Assembly: GCA_024275555.1 (NCBI GenBank)
Contig: JAJRYW010000104.1
Location: 1 to 8,240 of the forward strand
DNA: 8,240 bases
Direction: 5' to 3'
Origin: Calditrichota bacterium
Lineage (GTDB): Bacteria; Calditrichota; Calditrichia; RBG-13-44-9; J075
Shown: piece by piece, positions 1 to 6,714 of the stretch
Layout: every line of letters starts with the position of its first letter
Numbering within the stretch: the stretch's first letter is position 1
Position numbers and translations under genes: made by a program
The notes under the pieces: model-generated
The model's input: only the letters and a program-made list of their open reading frames with translations
Database searches by the model: none
What the model was told of the DNA's origin: nothing

Positions 1-1100
1 CGCACCCGCTCGGAACTGATTTCCACCATTCCCCGTTCCCGGAGCAGTTCTAATGTGCGACTAAATTGTGCTACAAAAGAAATCCCGAAGCGTTCCTGGA
101 ATTCTTTTAAATCGATCCCCTCTTTTAGTCGCAGGCCCAGGAATACGTACTCGAACAGGAGCGCCTCGCGATCCAGTTCTTCCCGGAAGGCGACCGGCAA
201 TTCTTTCTTATTTAGCAATTTAATATACTGGCTGAGCGAGCGCACATTGCCAAAACGGCGGGGTTGCTCAAAAGAGTGCGCCGAAGGCCCCAGTCCCAGG
301 TAGGGATGATGACGCCAGTAGATCAAATTATGCTGACAGCGATAGTCCTCTCCCCGGGCAAAATTGGAAATCTCGTACTGTTGGTAGCCCTCCTTGCCCA
401 GCCGTTCCGCGGCAAAAAGATAATATTCGGCTTCCTCTTCCTCACTTAGGGGGCTCATTTCCCCGCGCAGCATCCGTTTATGGAAGACCGTTCCCGGCTC
501 AAAAATAAGGGTATAACACGATAAATGCTCCGGCTGCAACTTAAGCGCCTGTTCCAGGGAAGCCGCAAAAGATTCCAGGCTGATTCCGGGAAAGGCGGTC
601 ATCAAGTCCAGATTAAGATTGGTAAAGCCGGCTTTGCGGGCCTGGACGACATTTTCCAGCACCTCTTCGACCTGGTGGGTTCGCCCTAAAAATTTCAATT
701 CCCGGGGATGAAAGCTCTGCACGCCCATGCTGAGCCGATTGAACCCCAACTCCCGGTACAAGGCCAGCTTTTCCGGATTCAAAGTGCCGGGATTGGTTTC
801 GATGCTGATCTCGGCGTCCGGTTCGATCCGGAAACAGCGCAACAGCGCCTCCCAAATTCGGCGCAACTGGCCTTCGCTGAGGAGCGAGGGCGTGCCGCCG
901 CCGAAAAAGAGGGTGCTAAAACGATGGTTCCGGTAGTGCGGCGCCCGCAGCTCGATCTCGGTAAGCAGCGCCTCCACAAAATCGTCCCGGGCGTCCAGTT
1001 GGGTGATCGAGTAGAAATCGCAATACTCGCACTTTTGCCGGCAGAAGGGGATATGCACATACAGACCTGCCGGAGATGTCCGGAAACCGGGTCGCCTCAT
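1..1100 (-). CDS. hemW: HemW-like radical SAM heme chaperone, C-terminus cut by window edge
   Basis: The reading frame is open for 366 codons from an ATG at 1100-1098 and runs off the left edge. HemW proteins are about 380 residues long, so only a short C-terminal piece is missing. I see GLYVHIPFC followed by the radical SAM cysteines C20, C24 and C27 (CRQKCEYC, then DF rather than a fourth Cys, as in HemW and unlike HemN). The GGGTPS SAM-binding motif is at 67-72 and HNLIYW at 257-262 matches the HNxxYW motif known from HemW. The family was long annotated as oxygen-independent coproporphyrinogen III oxidase. Characterised HemW members instead bind heme and are thought to deliver it to membrane cytochromes. 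The start overlaps the lepB-2 stop as ATGA, implying translational coupling. A HemN-type oxidase is less likely given the missing fourth cysteine and the HNxxYW motif. Confidence 0.93.
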   Translation of the reverse strand, partial: MRRPGFRTSPAGLYVHIPFCRQKCEYCDFYSITQLDARDDFVEALLTEIELRAPHYRNHRFSTLFFGGGTPSLLSEGQLRRIWEALLRCFRIEPDAEISIETNPGTLNPEKLALYRELGFNRLSMGVQSFHPRELKFLGRTHQVEEVLENVVQARKAGFTNLNLDLMTAFPGISLESFAASLEQALKLQPEHLSCYTLIFEPGTVFHKRMLRGEMSPLSEEEEAEYYLFAAERLGKEGYQQYEISNFARGEDYRCQHNLIYWRHHPYLGLGPSAHSFEQPRRFGNVRSLSQYIKLLNKKELPVAFREELDREALLFEYVFLGLRLKEGIDLKEFQERFGISFVAQFSRTLELLRERGMVEISSERV

Positions 1101-1771
1101 CGGATCACCAAACCTAAGCGCTCCCAGCGGATGCGGTTTAAGATGCTCGGGGCGGAAAGCGCGTCAGACACCGAGAGGTAGATAATCAGCGGCTGGCCGA
1201 CCACATTCTCGCGCGGCACAAACCCCCACTGACGGCTGTCGTAGCTGTCGTCGCGGTTGTCGCCCATCATAAAATAATGGCCGGGATCGACGGCAATCGG
1301 GCCGATATCGGGGCGCAGGCCGCCGTTGAATTTTACGTGAGGCGGATCGGCCAGCAGCGCGCCATTGCGGAAGACCTGCCGCCCCCGGATCTCCACCGTA
1401 TCCCCTCCCACGGCAATGCAGCGCTTGATGTACTCCAGTTGGGGGTTGCGCGGGAAGCGAAAGACGATGATATCATTCGCCCGGGGTTCCCGAATCGAGG
1501 GAAGGCGAAAACGAAGTGCACGCGGCGCCTCGAAGCCGGTCGGTATTCCCCAGGAATTCTCGCGGGTAAAAGGGATTCCGATCCAATCCGGCGGTTGGGC
1601 CCCATAGACAAATTTATTGACTAACAGAAAATCTCCCACCAGGAGGGTGTTCTCCATGGAACCGGTGGGAATTTTATAAGCAGCGATGACAAATTGCCGT
1701 AAAATCAGCGCGGCAAAAATGGCGATCAGAATCGCCTGTATGGTTTCAATCCGTTTGTTGATAAGACGCAC
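1097..1771 (-). CDS. lepB: Type I signal peptidase, second tandem copy (S26 family)
   Basis: This 224-residue membrane serine protease would cleave signal peptides from exported proteins at the outer face of the inner membrane. A single hydrophobic helix (about residues 10-31) leads into the catalytic PTGSM motif with nucleophile Ser38. The general-base Lys116 lies in EYIKRCIAVGGD, and the conserved GDNRDDSYDSR box is at 170-180. The start is GTG at 1771-1769, chosen because it aligns with the N-terminus of the neighbouring copy and has CAGGT about 7 bases upstream. The gap to the upstream lepB copy is 26 bases, and the TGA stop overlaps the hemW ATG. Compared with its neighbour it has a longer stretch after the IPFT motif (residues 70-90) and a shorter loop before the GDNRD box. 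Both catalytic residues are present, so it should be active. The specific substrates are unknown. Confidence 0.95.
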   Translation of the reverse strand: MRLINKRIETIQAILIAIFAALILRQFVIAAYKIPTGSMENTLLVGDFLLVNKFVYGAQPPDWIGIPFTRENSWGIPTGFEAPRALRFRLPSIREPRANDIIVFRFPRNPQLEYIKRCIAVGGDTVEIRGRQVFRNGALLADPPHVKFNGGLRPDIGPIAVDPGHYFMMGDNRDDSYDSRQWGFVPRENVVGQPLIIYLSVSDALSAPSILNRIRWERLGLVIR

Positions 1772-1797
1772 ACTTGTTACCTGAGTTGATTGCCGGT

Positions 1798-2502
1798 TTA
1801 CCGCAACACCATCCCCAGGCGGGCCCAGCGAATTTTATCGTAAAAGCGGTAACCGGGAAGACTTTTGTTGTTCCAGGAGAGCCAGATCATCAGCGGTTTG
1901 CCGCCGACATTCTGCGGCGGCACCGGCCCCCAAATGCGGCTGTCCTGGCTGTTGTCGCGATTATCGCCCATCATAAAATAGTGGCCTTCCGGAACGGTAT
2001 AGGGCCCGAAGTTATCCGGGTTGCCGATCCCGGGCTGGAACACCGTGGGGGCGTCCTGGCTGCGCGGTACGATATAATGCGGATAGAGATGTTTCATGTG
2101 GGGCGGATCGTTGAAACGCTGGTTGTCAACATAGAGATCTTTATTGCGCACCTCCACGGTTTGGCCGCCCACCGCCACGCAGCGCTTGATGTAATCCAGG
2201 GCTTTATTGCGCGGGTAATCAAACACCACGATATCGCCCGGCTTGGGCTGGGTAATGGACGGAAAACGGAACGAGGGCAATTCCACACCGGTGTCGGTAA
2301 AGGGAATGCCCAGCCAGGTGGGCGTACGGGCCCCGTAAATGAATTTATTGACAAACATAAAATCGCCCACCAAAATGGTGTCTTCCATGGAACTGGTGGG
2401 CACATTATAGGACGCCACGACAAATTGCCGCAGCACCAGGGCGGCGATCAGTGCGATAAGAACGGCTTTAACTGTTTCTAAGGTTTTCTGCTTGGGATTC
2501 AA
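1798..2502 (-). CDS. lepB: Type I signal peptidase, first tandem copy (S26 family)
   Basis: This 234-residue signal peptidase I has one N-terminal membrane helix (about residues 11-31) and an extracytoplasmic catalytic domain. The nucleophile is Ser38 in PTSSMEDT, the general base is Lys106 in DYIKRCVAVGGQ, and the conserved GDNRDNSQDSR box is at 179-189. The start is TTG at 2502-2500. It is supported by a full GGAGG seven bases upstream and by alignment with the N-terminus of the next gene; no ATG lies close by in this frame. The loop between NDPPH (131-135) and the GHYFMMGDN strand is about 18 residues longer than in the second copy. The stop is TAA, 26 bases before the lepB-2 start. It probably heads a lepB-lepB-hemW unit, with lepA upstream across 204 bases. 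Confidence 0.96.
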   Translation of the reverse strand: MNPKQKTLETVKAVLIALIAALVLRQFVVASYNVPTSSMEDTILVGDFMFVNKFIYGARTPTWLGIPFTDTGVELPSFRFPSITQPKPGDIVVFDYPRNKALDYIKRCVAVGGQTVEVRNKDLYVDNQRFNDPPHMKHLYPHYIVPRSQDAPTVFQPGIGNPDNFGPYTVPEGHYFMMGDNRDNSQDSRIWGPVPPQNVGGKPLMIWLSWNNKSLPGYRFYDKIRWARLGMVLR

Positions 2503-2509
2503 GGACAGG

Positions 2510-2514
2510 CCTCC
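2510..2514 (-). promoter_or_regulatory. Strong Shine-Dalgarno deciding the TTG start of lepB-1
   Basis: The minus strand reads GGAGG, then seven bases (CCTGTCC), then TTG. This is a textbook ribosome binding site with good spacing. It is the main reason for accepting the TTG codon as the start of the first signal peptidase. Confidence 0.85.
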
Positions 2515-2542
2515 GGTTAAAAATCTTTACTGTTTTGCGCCT

Positions 2543-2574
2543 GTTTGCCGCCAATGTTGTAAGCCGCGGCAAAC
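2543..2574 (-). repeat. 9-bp perfect inverted repeat in the lepA-lepB-1 gap
   Basis: On the minus strand GTTTGCCGC and GCGGCAAAC form a perfect nine-base inverted repeat around a 14-base loop. The 3' arm lies about 40 bases upstream of the lepB-1 TTG start. It is not followed at once by a T tract on either strand: the nearest, TTTTT, is about 20 bases further on the minus strand. It is therefore not a standard intrinsic terminator. It could be a leader RNA structure or a protein-binding site, and function is not shown by the sequence. Confidence 0.5.
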
Positions 2575-2665
2575 TCAGGCTGTGTTGCACACTGCACATA
2601 TCGATTAAGTTTCACGTTGTTGAGCTAAAGTTGTTCCGGCCCGTTTCACCATCCGCTTTTTACTC

Positions 2666-2691
2666 TTTGCCGGAAGGAGAGCCGGCCGGCT
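2666..2691 (-). repeat. GC-rich inverted repeats just after lepA stop
   Basis: A perfect 12-base palindrome, AGCCGGCCGGCT, lies at 2680-2691, 15 bases after the lepA stop codon. A competing stem (GCCGG, 8-base loop, CCGGC) uses part of it. On the minus strand the T run comes before the hairpin instead of after it, so this does not look like a Rho-independent terminator for lepA. It might stabilise the 3' end of the message or do nothing. The rest of the 204-base gap shows no gene, and I cannot support a clear promoter in it. Confidence 0.35.
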
Positions 2692-2706
2692 AAAAACATT
2701 TTGCGC

Positions 2707-4509
2707 TTAATCTTCATCGGCAGAAAGCACGGCCAGAAAAGCTTCCTGGGGAATTTCCACCCGGCCGACTTGTTTCATGCGCTTTTTGCCTTCTTTCTGC
2801 TTTTCCAGCAATTTGCGTTTCCGGCTGACATCGCCTCCGTAGCATTTGGCCAGAACATTTTTACGCAATGCTTTAATGGATTCCCGGGCAATAATTTTAT
2901 TGCCGATCCCGGCCTGGATGATCACTTCGAACATCTGCCGGGGAATAAGTTTGCGTAGTTTCTGGCACAAAGCGCGGCCGTGTTCGTAAGCTTTCTCCGT
3001 GTGCACGATGATCGACAGGGCGTCCAGGACTTCGCCGTTGATAAAGATATCCAGCTTTACCAGTTTGGACTCCCGGTAGCCCAGGAAATCATAATCCAGC
3101 GAGGCGTAACCGCGCGTCACCGATTTGAGCCGGTCATAAAAATCGAATACAACCTCCGCCAGGGGCAGGTGGTAGTGCAAATCCGCCCGGCTGGGATCAA
3201 GATAGGAAGTGTTTTTAAGGATGCCGCGTTTCTCGGCCGCTAATTTCATAATGTTGCCGATATACTCCGGCGGCGAGATAATGTGCGCATCGATGAGCGG
3301 TTCTTCAACCTTTTCCACCGTGCCGGGATCGGTCATTTTGGAGGGGTTGTCCACATAGTGCACCTTGCCGTCCGCCGTGGTTACCCGGTAGACCACGTTG
3401 GGCGTGGTCACAATAATGTTTTGATCAAACTCGCGTTCCAGGCGCTCCTGCACAATCTCCATGTGCAGCAAGCCCAAAAATCCGCAGCGAAATCCAAAAC
3501 CCAAGGCTGTAGACGTCTCCGGCTCATAGATCAGCGAGGAATCATTCAAAACCAATTTTTCCAGGCCGTTGCGCAGGTTTTCAAAGTCCTGGGTTTCCAC
3601 CGGGTAAATTCCGGCGTAGACCATTGGCTTTACCTGGCGGTAGCCGGGCAGCGGCTTCGCCGCGGGCCGATGGGTGTGGGTCACCGTATCCCCGACTTTT
3701 ATATCCCGCACATTTTTAGCGCCGCAGATCAGGTAACCCACCTCTCCGGTGGACAGTCCCCCGGTGCGGATACGCTTGAGCAGTAAACTCCCCAACTCCT
3801 CGGCCTCAAAGTTCCTTTGGGTGACCATAAAGGTGATTTTATCTTTCTCCTTCAGCTCCCCGTTAATGACCCGCACCAGGGCCACCACCCCGCGATAGCT
3901 GTCGAAGTTGGAATCAAAAATCAGGGCTTGCAAAGGGGCCTCGGGGTCTCCCTGGGGGCAGGGGACGCGGTCGATGATCGCCTGCATGATCTCATCAATG
4001 CCGATGCCGTTTTTGGCGCTGGCCAGCAGAATTTCATCTTCCTCGCAGCCGATCAGTTCCATAATCTGGTGCTGCACCACCTCTACCTGGGAACTGGGCA
4101 GGTCCACTTTGTTGATCACCGGAATGATGACCAGGTCGTTTTCGATGGCCTGGTAGACATTGCTGATGGTCTGGGCTTCCACGCCCTGCGAGGCGTCGAC
4201 CAGCAGCAGGGCGCCTTCTGCGGCGGCCAGGCTGCGCGATACTTCGTAGGAAAAATCCACATGCCCCGGCGTGTCAATCAAGTTAAAGGTGTAGACCTGG
4301 CCGTCGGGGGCTTTATACTCCATGCACACCGCGTGAGACTTGATGGTTATCCCCCGCTCCCGCTCCAAATCCATGCTGTCGAGCACCTGGGCCTGCATTT
4401 GCCGTTTTTGTAAAGCGCCGGTGTATTCCAGCAGCCGGTCGGCCAGGGTGGACTTACCGTGATCGATATGGGCAATGATACAAAAGTTTCTGATATTTTT
4501 AATTTTCAT
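2707..4509 (-). CDS. lepA: Elongation factor 4 (LepA), ribosome-associated GTPase
   Basis: This 600-residue protein is the usual size for LepA/EF4, a translational GTPase that acts on the ribosome and has been linked to back-translocation, ribosome assembly and initiation. The GTPase motifs are intact: AHIDHGKS at 13-20, RGIT at 52-55, DTPGH at 79-83 and NKVD at 133-136. The LepA-specific C-terminal domain closes with a lysine/arginine-rich stretch (SRKRKLLEKQKEGKKRMK, from about 562) that in the family reaches toward the peptidyl transferase centre. The start is ATG at 4509-4507, giving the family-typical N-terminus IRNFCIIAHID. The Shine-Dalgarno is weak (AAAGAG about 9 bases upstream). The stop is TAA. 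A promoter-like sequence lies about 90 bases upstream, and the two signal peptidase genes follow, an arrangement related to the lepA-lepB operon of E. coli. Confidence 0.98.
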   Translation of the reverse strand: MKIKNIRNFCIIAHIDHGKSTLADRLLEYTGALQKRQMQAQVLDSMDLERERGITIKSHAVCMEYKAPDGQVYTFNLIDTPGHVDFSYEVSRSLAAAEGALLLVDASQGVEAQTISNVYQAIENDLVIIPVINKVDLPSSQVEVVQHQIMELIGCEEDEILLASAKNGIGIDEIMQAIIDRVPCPQGDPEAPLQALIFDSNFDSYRGVVALVRVINGELKEKDKITFMVTQRNFEAEELGSLLLKRIRTGGLSTGEVGYLICGAKNVRDIKVGDTVTHTHRPAAKPLPGYRQVKPMVYAGIYPVETQDFENLRNGLEKLVLNDSSLIYEPETSTALGFGFRCGFLGLLHMEIVQERLEREFDQNIIVTTPNVVYRVTTADGKVHYVDNPSKMTDPGTVEKVEEPLIDAHIISPPEYIGNIMKLAAEKRGILKNTSYLDPSRADLHYHLPLAEVVFDFYDRLKSVTRGYASLDYDFLGYRESKLVKLDIFINGEVLDALSIIVHTEKAYEHGRALCQKLRKLIPRQMFEVIIQAGIGNKIIARESIKALRKNVLAKCYGGDVSRKRKLLEKQKEGKKRMKQVGRVEIPQEAFLAVLSADED

Positions 4510-4553
4510 GAAGTTCGCTCTTTACTTCCCTGGTTTCTGTCGTTATGGCTCGC

Positions 4554-4574
4554 CGCCCCGGTTTTCCCAGGGCG
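4554..4574 (-). repeat. 8-bp hairpin in the lepA leader RNA
   Basis: The minus-strand RNA can fold CGCCCUGG, loop GAAAA, CCGGGGCG, giving eight consecutive pairs including one U-G wobble. The plus-strand RNA would have a C-A mismatch at the same position, so the structure favours the lepA transcript. It lies between the predicted transcription start and the lepA ATG, about 45 bases before the ATG, and has no T tract after it. A leader stability or regulatory element is possible but unproven. Confidence 0.4.
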
Positions 4575-4588
4575 CAGCAAAGCCTGTC

Positions 4589-4602
4589 AAATTGATCAAT
4601 TT
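4589..4602. promoter_or_regulatory. 14-bp perfect palindrome over the predicted lepA -10, candidate operator
   Basis: AAATTGATCAATTT is its own reverse complement over all 14 bases. It overlaps the predicted -10 hexamer (4598-4603) and covers the expected transcription start. A symmetric site there is a classical position for a dimeric repressor. The sequence does not tell which regulator, and AT-rich palindromes also occur by chance. Confidence 0.35.
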
Positions 4603-4626
4603 ACGATAAAAGCGAGTGGATGTCAA
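4598..4626 (-). promoter_or_regulatory. Predicted sigma70-type promoter for lepA
   Basis: On the minus strand a perfect -35 hexamer TTGACA (4626-4621) is followed by a 17-base spacer and TAAATT (4603-4598) as -10, with four of six matches to consensus. Transcription would start near 4591, giving a leader of about 80 bases before the lepA ATG. The site falls in the 239-base gap after selB. If the organism belongs to Bacteroidota, whose housekeeping promoters differ, this match would mean less. Confidence 0.55.
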
Positions 4627-4748
4627 TTTGGATTCGCAGCGGTTTTGACGGTGAGATACAGTGTCGAACACTTTTTTAGCGGCGAACATAAAAAGCGTCC
4701 GGTAACAATCGGTGAGACGGATTATGGCAGGTGGATTGCCGGGAATAA

Positions 4749-6710
4749 TCAGCGCAATTTATAGCCGGGGCGGCGCACATCGCCGTCGCGCTCGGTGACG
4801 CCCCGGGTGTCCAGGTAGGTGAGCAGCGGGATGGAGTGTTTGCGGGTGGTTCCGGTAAGCTCCTTAAACTCCGCCACAGTGATGTGGTCGTGCGTTTTGA
4901 AATACTCCTGTAATAGCCGTTCCAGTTGGGGAAACACGCTGCTGTGGAACAGCAGCGTCGGGTCGACATAAACCAGCTTGCCCTCATCCCGCAGCAATTT
5001 GATCAGTTCTTTAAAATCTGCCGGGGAGAGGTTGTACTTCGCCATCACCTCTTTGACTGTTGGCGGGGAGAAGCCGGCCTCCCGGTACTCTTTTTCCAGA
5101 TCGGCGTAGGCCAGGGAATCCCGGGCGGATAATTGGGGGGTAAAATCGCTCATCCGCCACAGTTGTTCTTCTCTTTTCAGGCGCTTTACCTGCTCGCCAA
5201 AGCGGACGGCCCGGCGGATCGCTTCTGCCGGAAAACGCCGTTCAAATTTGCTGATCAGCTCGGCTTCCGGCATCCCGCCCCGCCCCGGAAACTGGCTGTG
5301 ATAAGCGCTCAGCAGCGGTTCCACCTGTCTTAAAATCATCTCCAGTTGCTCGCGGGAGAAATAGTAAGTTTTACCGCCGATGTTTTCGGTAAAGACCTGC
5401 CCGGCAGAGATCTGTTCTTTCAACAGCCGCTGCAAATCGCTTAAAGGCAGCCCGGTAGCGATTTTAATTTCCCACAGTTTTAAGGGGGTTGCTTTGAGCA
5501 AATCAAATGCGCCCGGCAACCGGGCGGGTGGGTCGTCGCTTGCCAGCCGGTTTAATTGGGTTAAAAAAATTTCCCGGAATTTGGCGCGGAAACGGGCCGG
5601 GTTAGCCTGTAAAACCTCCCCGCCGCCCAGGGTGCGCTGGGGGCTGTACTGGCGGATGATAAAGCGATCCTGGTAGGCAGCGTGCACGGCTTCCTCCAGG
5701 CGTAGCTGCACATAACCGCTTTGGCCGGGAGCGATCTGCTTATTCTCCATCAGCACCACCCGGGCAAACACCTCCGCGGTGTGCAGGTGGAGGCGAATAC
5801 GCTGGTTGTTTTTGAGCGGCGCGGCCGCCCCGGCCAGCACATTGACCCGGGCGTTGAGGATGTGCACCGGCCGGAACAAATCCGGCTGGGTCAGCGCCAT
5901 CCCCCGGTGAACCTGCTCCATCTCCACCCCGGCCAGGTTGACCGCGGCGCGATAACCGATCTGCACTTCCGGCACCTCACTGTCGTGGCTTTGCAGGCCG
6001 CGCACCCGCGCCGCCAGCCCGGCCGGCTGAATTTCCACGGCGTCGCCGGTTTTGAGCCGACCTCCCAGCACCGTGCCGGTAATCACCGTACCAAATCCTT
6101 TGGCGGAAAACACCCGGTCAATAGGCTGGCGGTAGATTTCCTGATCCTGCCGCGGGGGTATCCGGCTGAGCAAAGCAAAAATTTCCTGATGCAACTCGTC
6201 AATACCCTGGCCGGCGGCGGTGGAGGTTTTTAAAACGGGCGCCGATTCAAACGGTGTACCCTGCAATAAGCTGCGGATATCTTCTTCCACCAGCGCCAGC
6301 CAATCCTCGTCGGCCAGGTCGGTCTTGGTGATGACAAAGAGGCCGTGACGAATCCGGAGCAAATTGATGATATCGAGATGCTCGCGGCTTTGGGGCATCA
6401 CGCCGTCATCCGCGGCGACAACAAACAAGACCATGTCGATGGTGCTTACCCCGGCGACCATGTTTTTGATCAGGCGCTCGTGGCCGGGCACATCGATAAT
6501 AGTGACGTTCTTGCTCAGGTGGGCAAAGCCGATATCAATGGTGATCCCGCGTTCTTTCTCCTCCGGCAGCCGGTCCGTGTCAACGCCGGTCAGCGCCTTG
6601 ACCAGGGCGGTCTTGCCGTGGTCGATATGGCCGGCCGTGCCAATCACATACTGCCGCTGCGGGTCTAACCGGGGCAGCTTATCTGTCGGGAAGGATTCGC
6701 TTCTGGGCAT
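4749..6710 (-). CDS. selB: Selenocysteine-specific elongation factor SelB
   Basis: This 653-residue GTPase brings selenocysteyl-tRNA(Sec) to the ribosome at UGA codons next to a SECIS hairpin. The EF-Tu-like part comes first: AGHIDHGKT at 26-34, the SelB-typical DRLPEEKERGITIDIGFA at 46-63, DVPGHE at 73-78, TKTD at 128-131, and domain II from about 196 (DRVFSAKGFGTVITGTVLGG). From about 380 onward there are winged-helix repeats. The last (about 595-653, with EFKELTGTTRKHSIPLL) is the SECIS-binding module and looks intact. The ATG at 6710 gives about 20 more N-terminal residues than E. coli SelB. A GTG at 6647-6645 (residue 22) would give a start like that of E. coli, so the exact start is uncertain. 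The gene begins four bases after the selA stop and ends with TGA. Readthrough of that TGA would add only eight residues. Confidence 0.97.
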   Translation of the reverse strand: MPRSESFPTDKLPRLDPQRQYVIGTAGHIDHGKTALVKALTGVDTDRLPEEKERGITIDIGFAHLSKNVTIIDVPGHERLIKNMVAGVSTIDMVLFVVAADDGVMPQSREHLDIINLLRIRHGLFVITKTDLADEDWLALVEEDIRSLLQGTPFESAPVLKTSTAAGQGIDELHQEIFALLSRIPPRQDQEIYRQPIDRVFSAKGFGTVITGTVLGGRLKTGDAVEIQPAGLAARVRGLQSHDSEVPEVQIGYRAAVNLAGVEMEQVHRGMALTQPDLFRPVHILNARVNVLAGAAAPLKNNQRIRLHLHTAEVFARVVLMENKQIAPGQSGYVQLRLEEAVHAAYQDRFIIRQYSPQRTLGGGEVLQANPARFRAKFREIFLTQLNRLASDDPPARLPGAFDLLKATPLKLWEIKIATGLPLSDLQRLLKEQISAGQVFTENIGGKTYYFSREQLEMILRQVEPLLSAYHSQFPGRGGMPEAELISKFERRFPAEAIRRAVRFGEQVKRLKREEQLWRMSDFTPQLSARDSLAYADLEKEYREAGFSPPTVKEVMAKYNLSPADFKELIKLLRDEGKLVYVDPTLLFHSSVFPQLERLLQEYFKTHDHITVAEFKELTGTTRKHSIPLLTYLDTRGVTERDGDVRRPGYKLR

Positions 6711-6714
6711 CGCC

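Noticed and set aside
1774..2481. A 235-codon open frame on the plus strand, fully antisense to lepB-1
   Set aside because: It is rich in His/Gly/Ile with no recognisable domain and mirrors the codon pattern of the convincing minus-strand signal peptidase, so it is a shadow frame.
3817..4413. A 198-codon plus-strand frame, and other long plus-strand frames across lepA, selB and selA
   Set aside because: All lie opposite strongly conserved genes with intact motifs, lack a family resemblance and have no supporting ribosome sites that I could see.
4660..4677. Small hairpin AGTGT-CGA-ACACT followed by six Ts on the plus strand, terminator-like
   Set aside because: The stem is only five AT-containing pairs and the orientation would terminate plus-strand transcripts, but no plus-strand gene precedes it.
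4692..4730. Possible selB terminator on the minus strand ending in CGCTTTTTATG
   Set aside because: The T tract is real, but the best stem before it is only about four pairs (TCCG/CGGA) with a large loop, too weak to call.
4510..4748. selC (tRNA-Sec) sought in the selB-lepA gap
   Set aside because: No T-loop consensus, long extra arm or matching acceptor ends were found on either strand.
4749..4751. TGA at the end of selB as a possible selenocysteine codon
   Set aside because: The protein already ends as expected for SelB. Readthrough reaches a stop after eight codons, and no clear SECIS-like hairpin follows directly.
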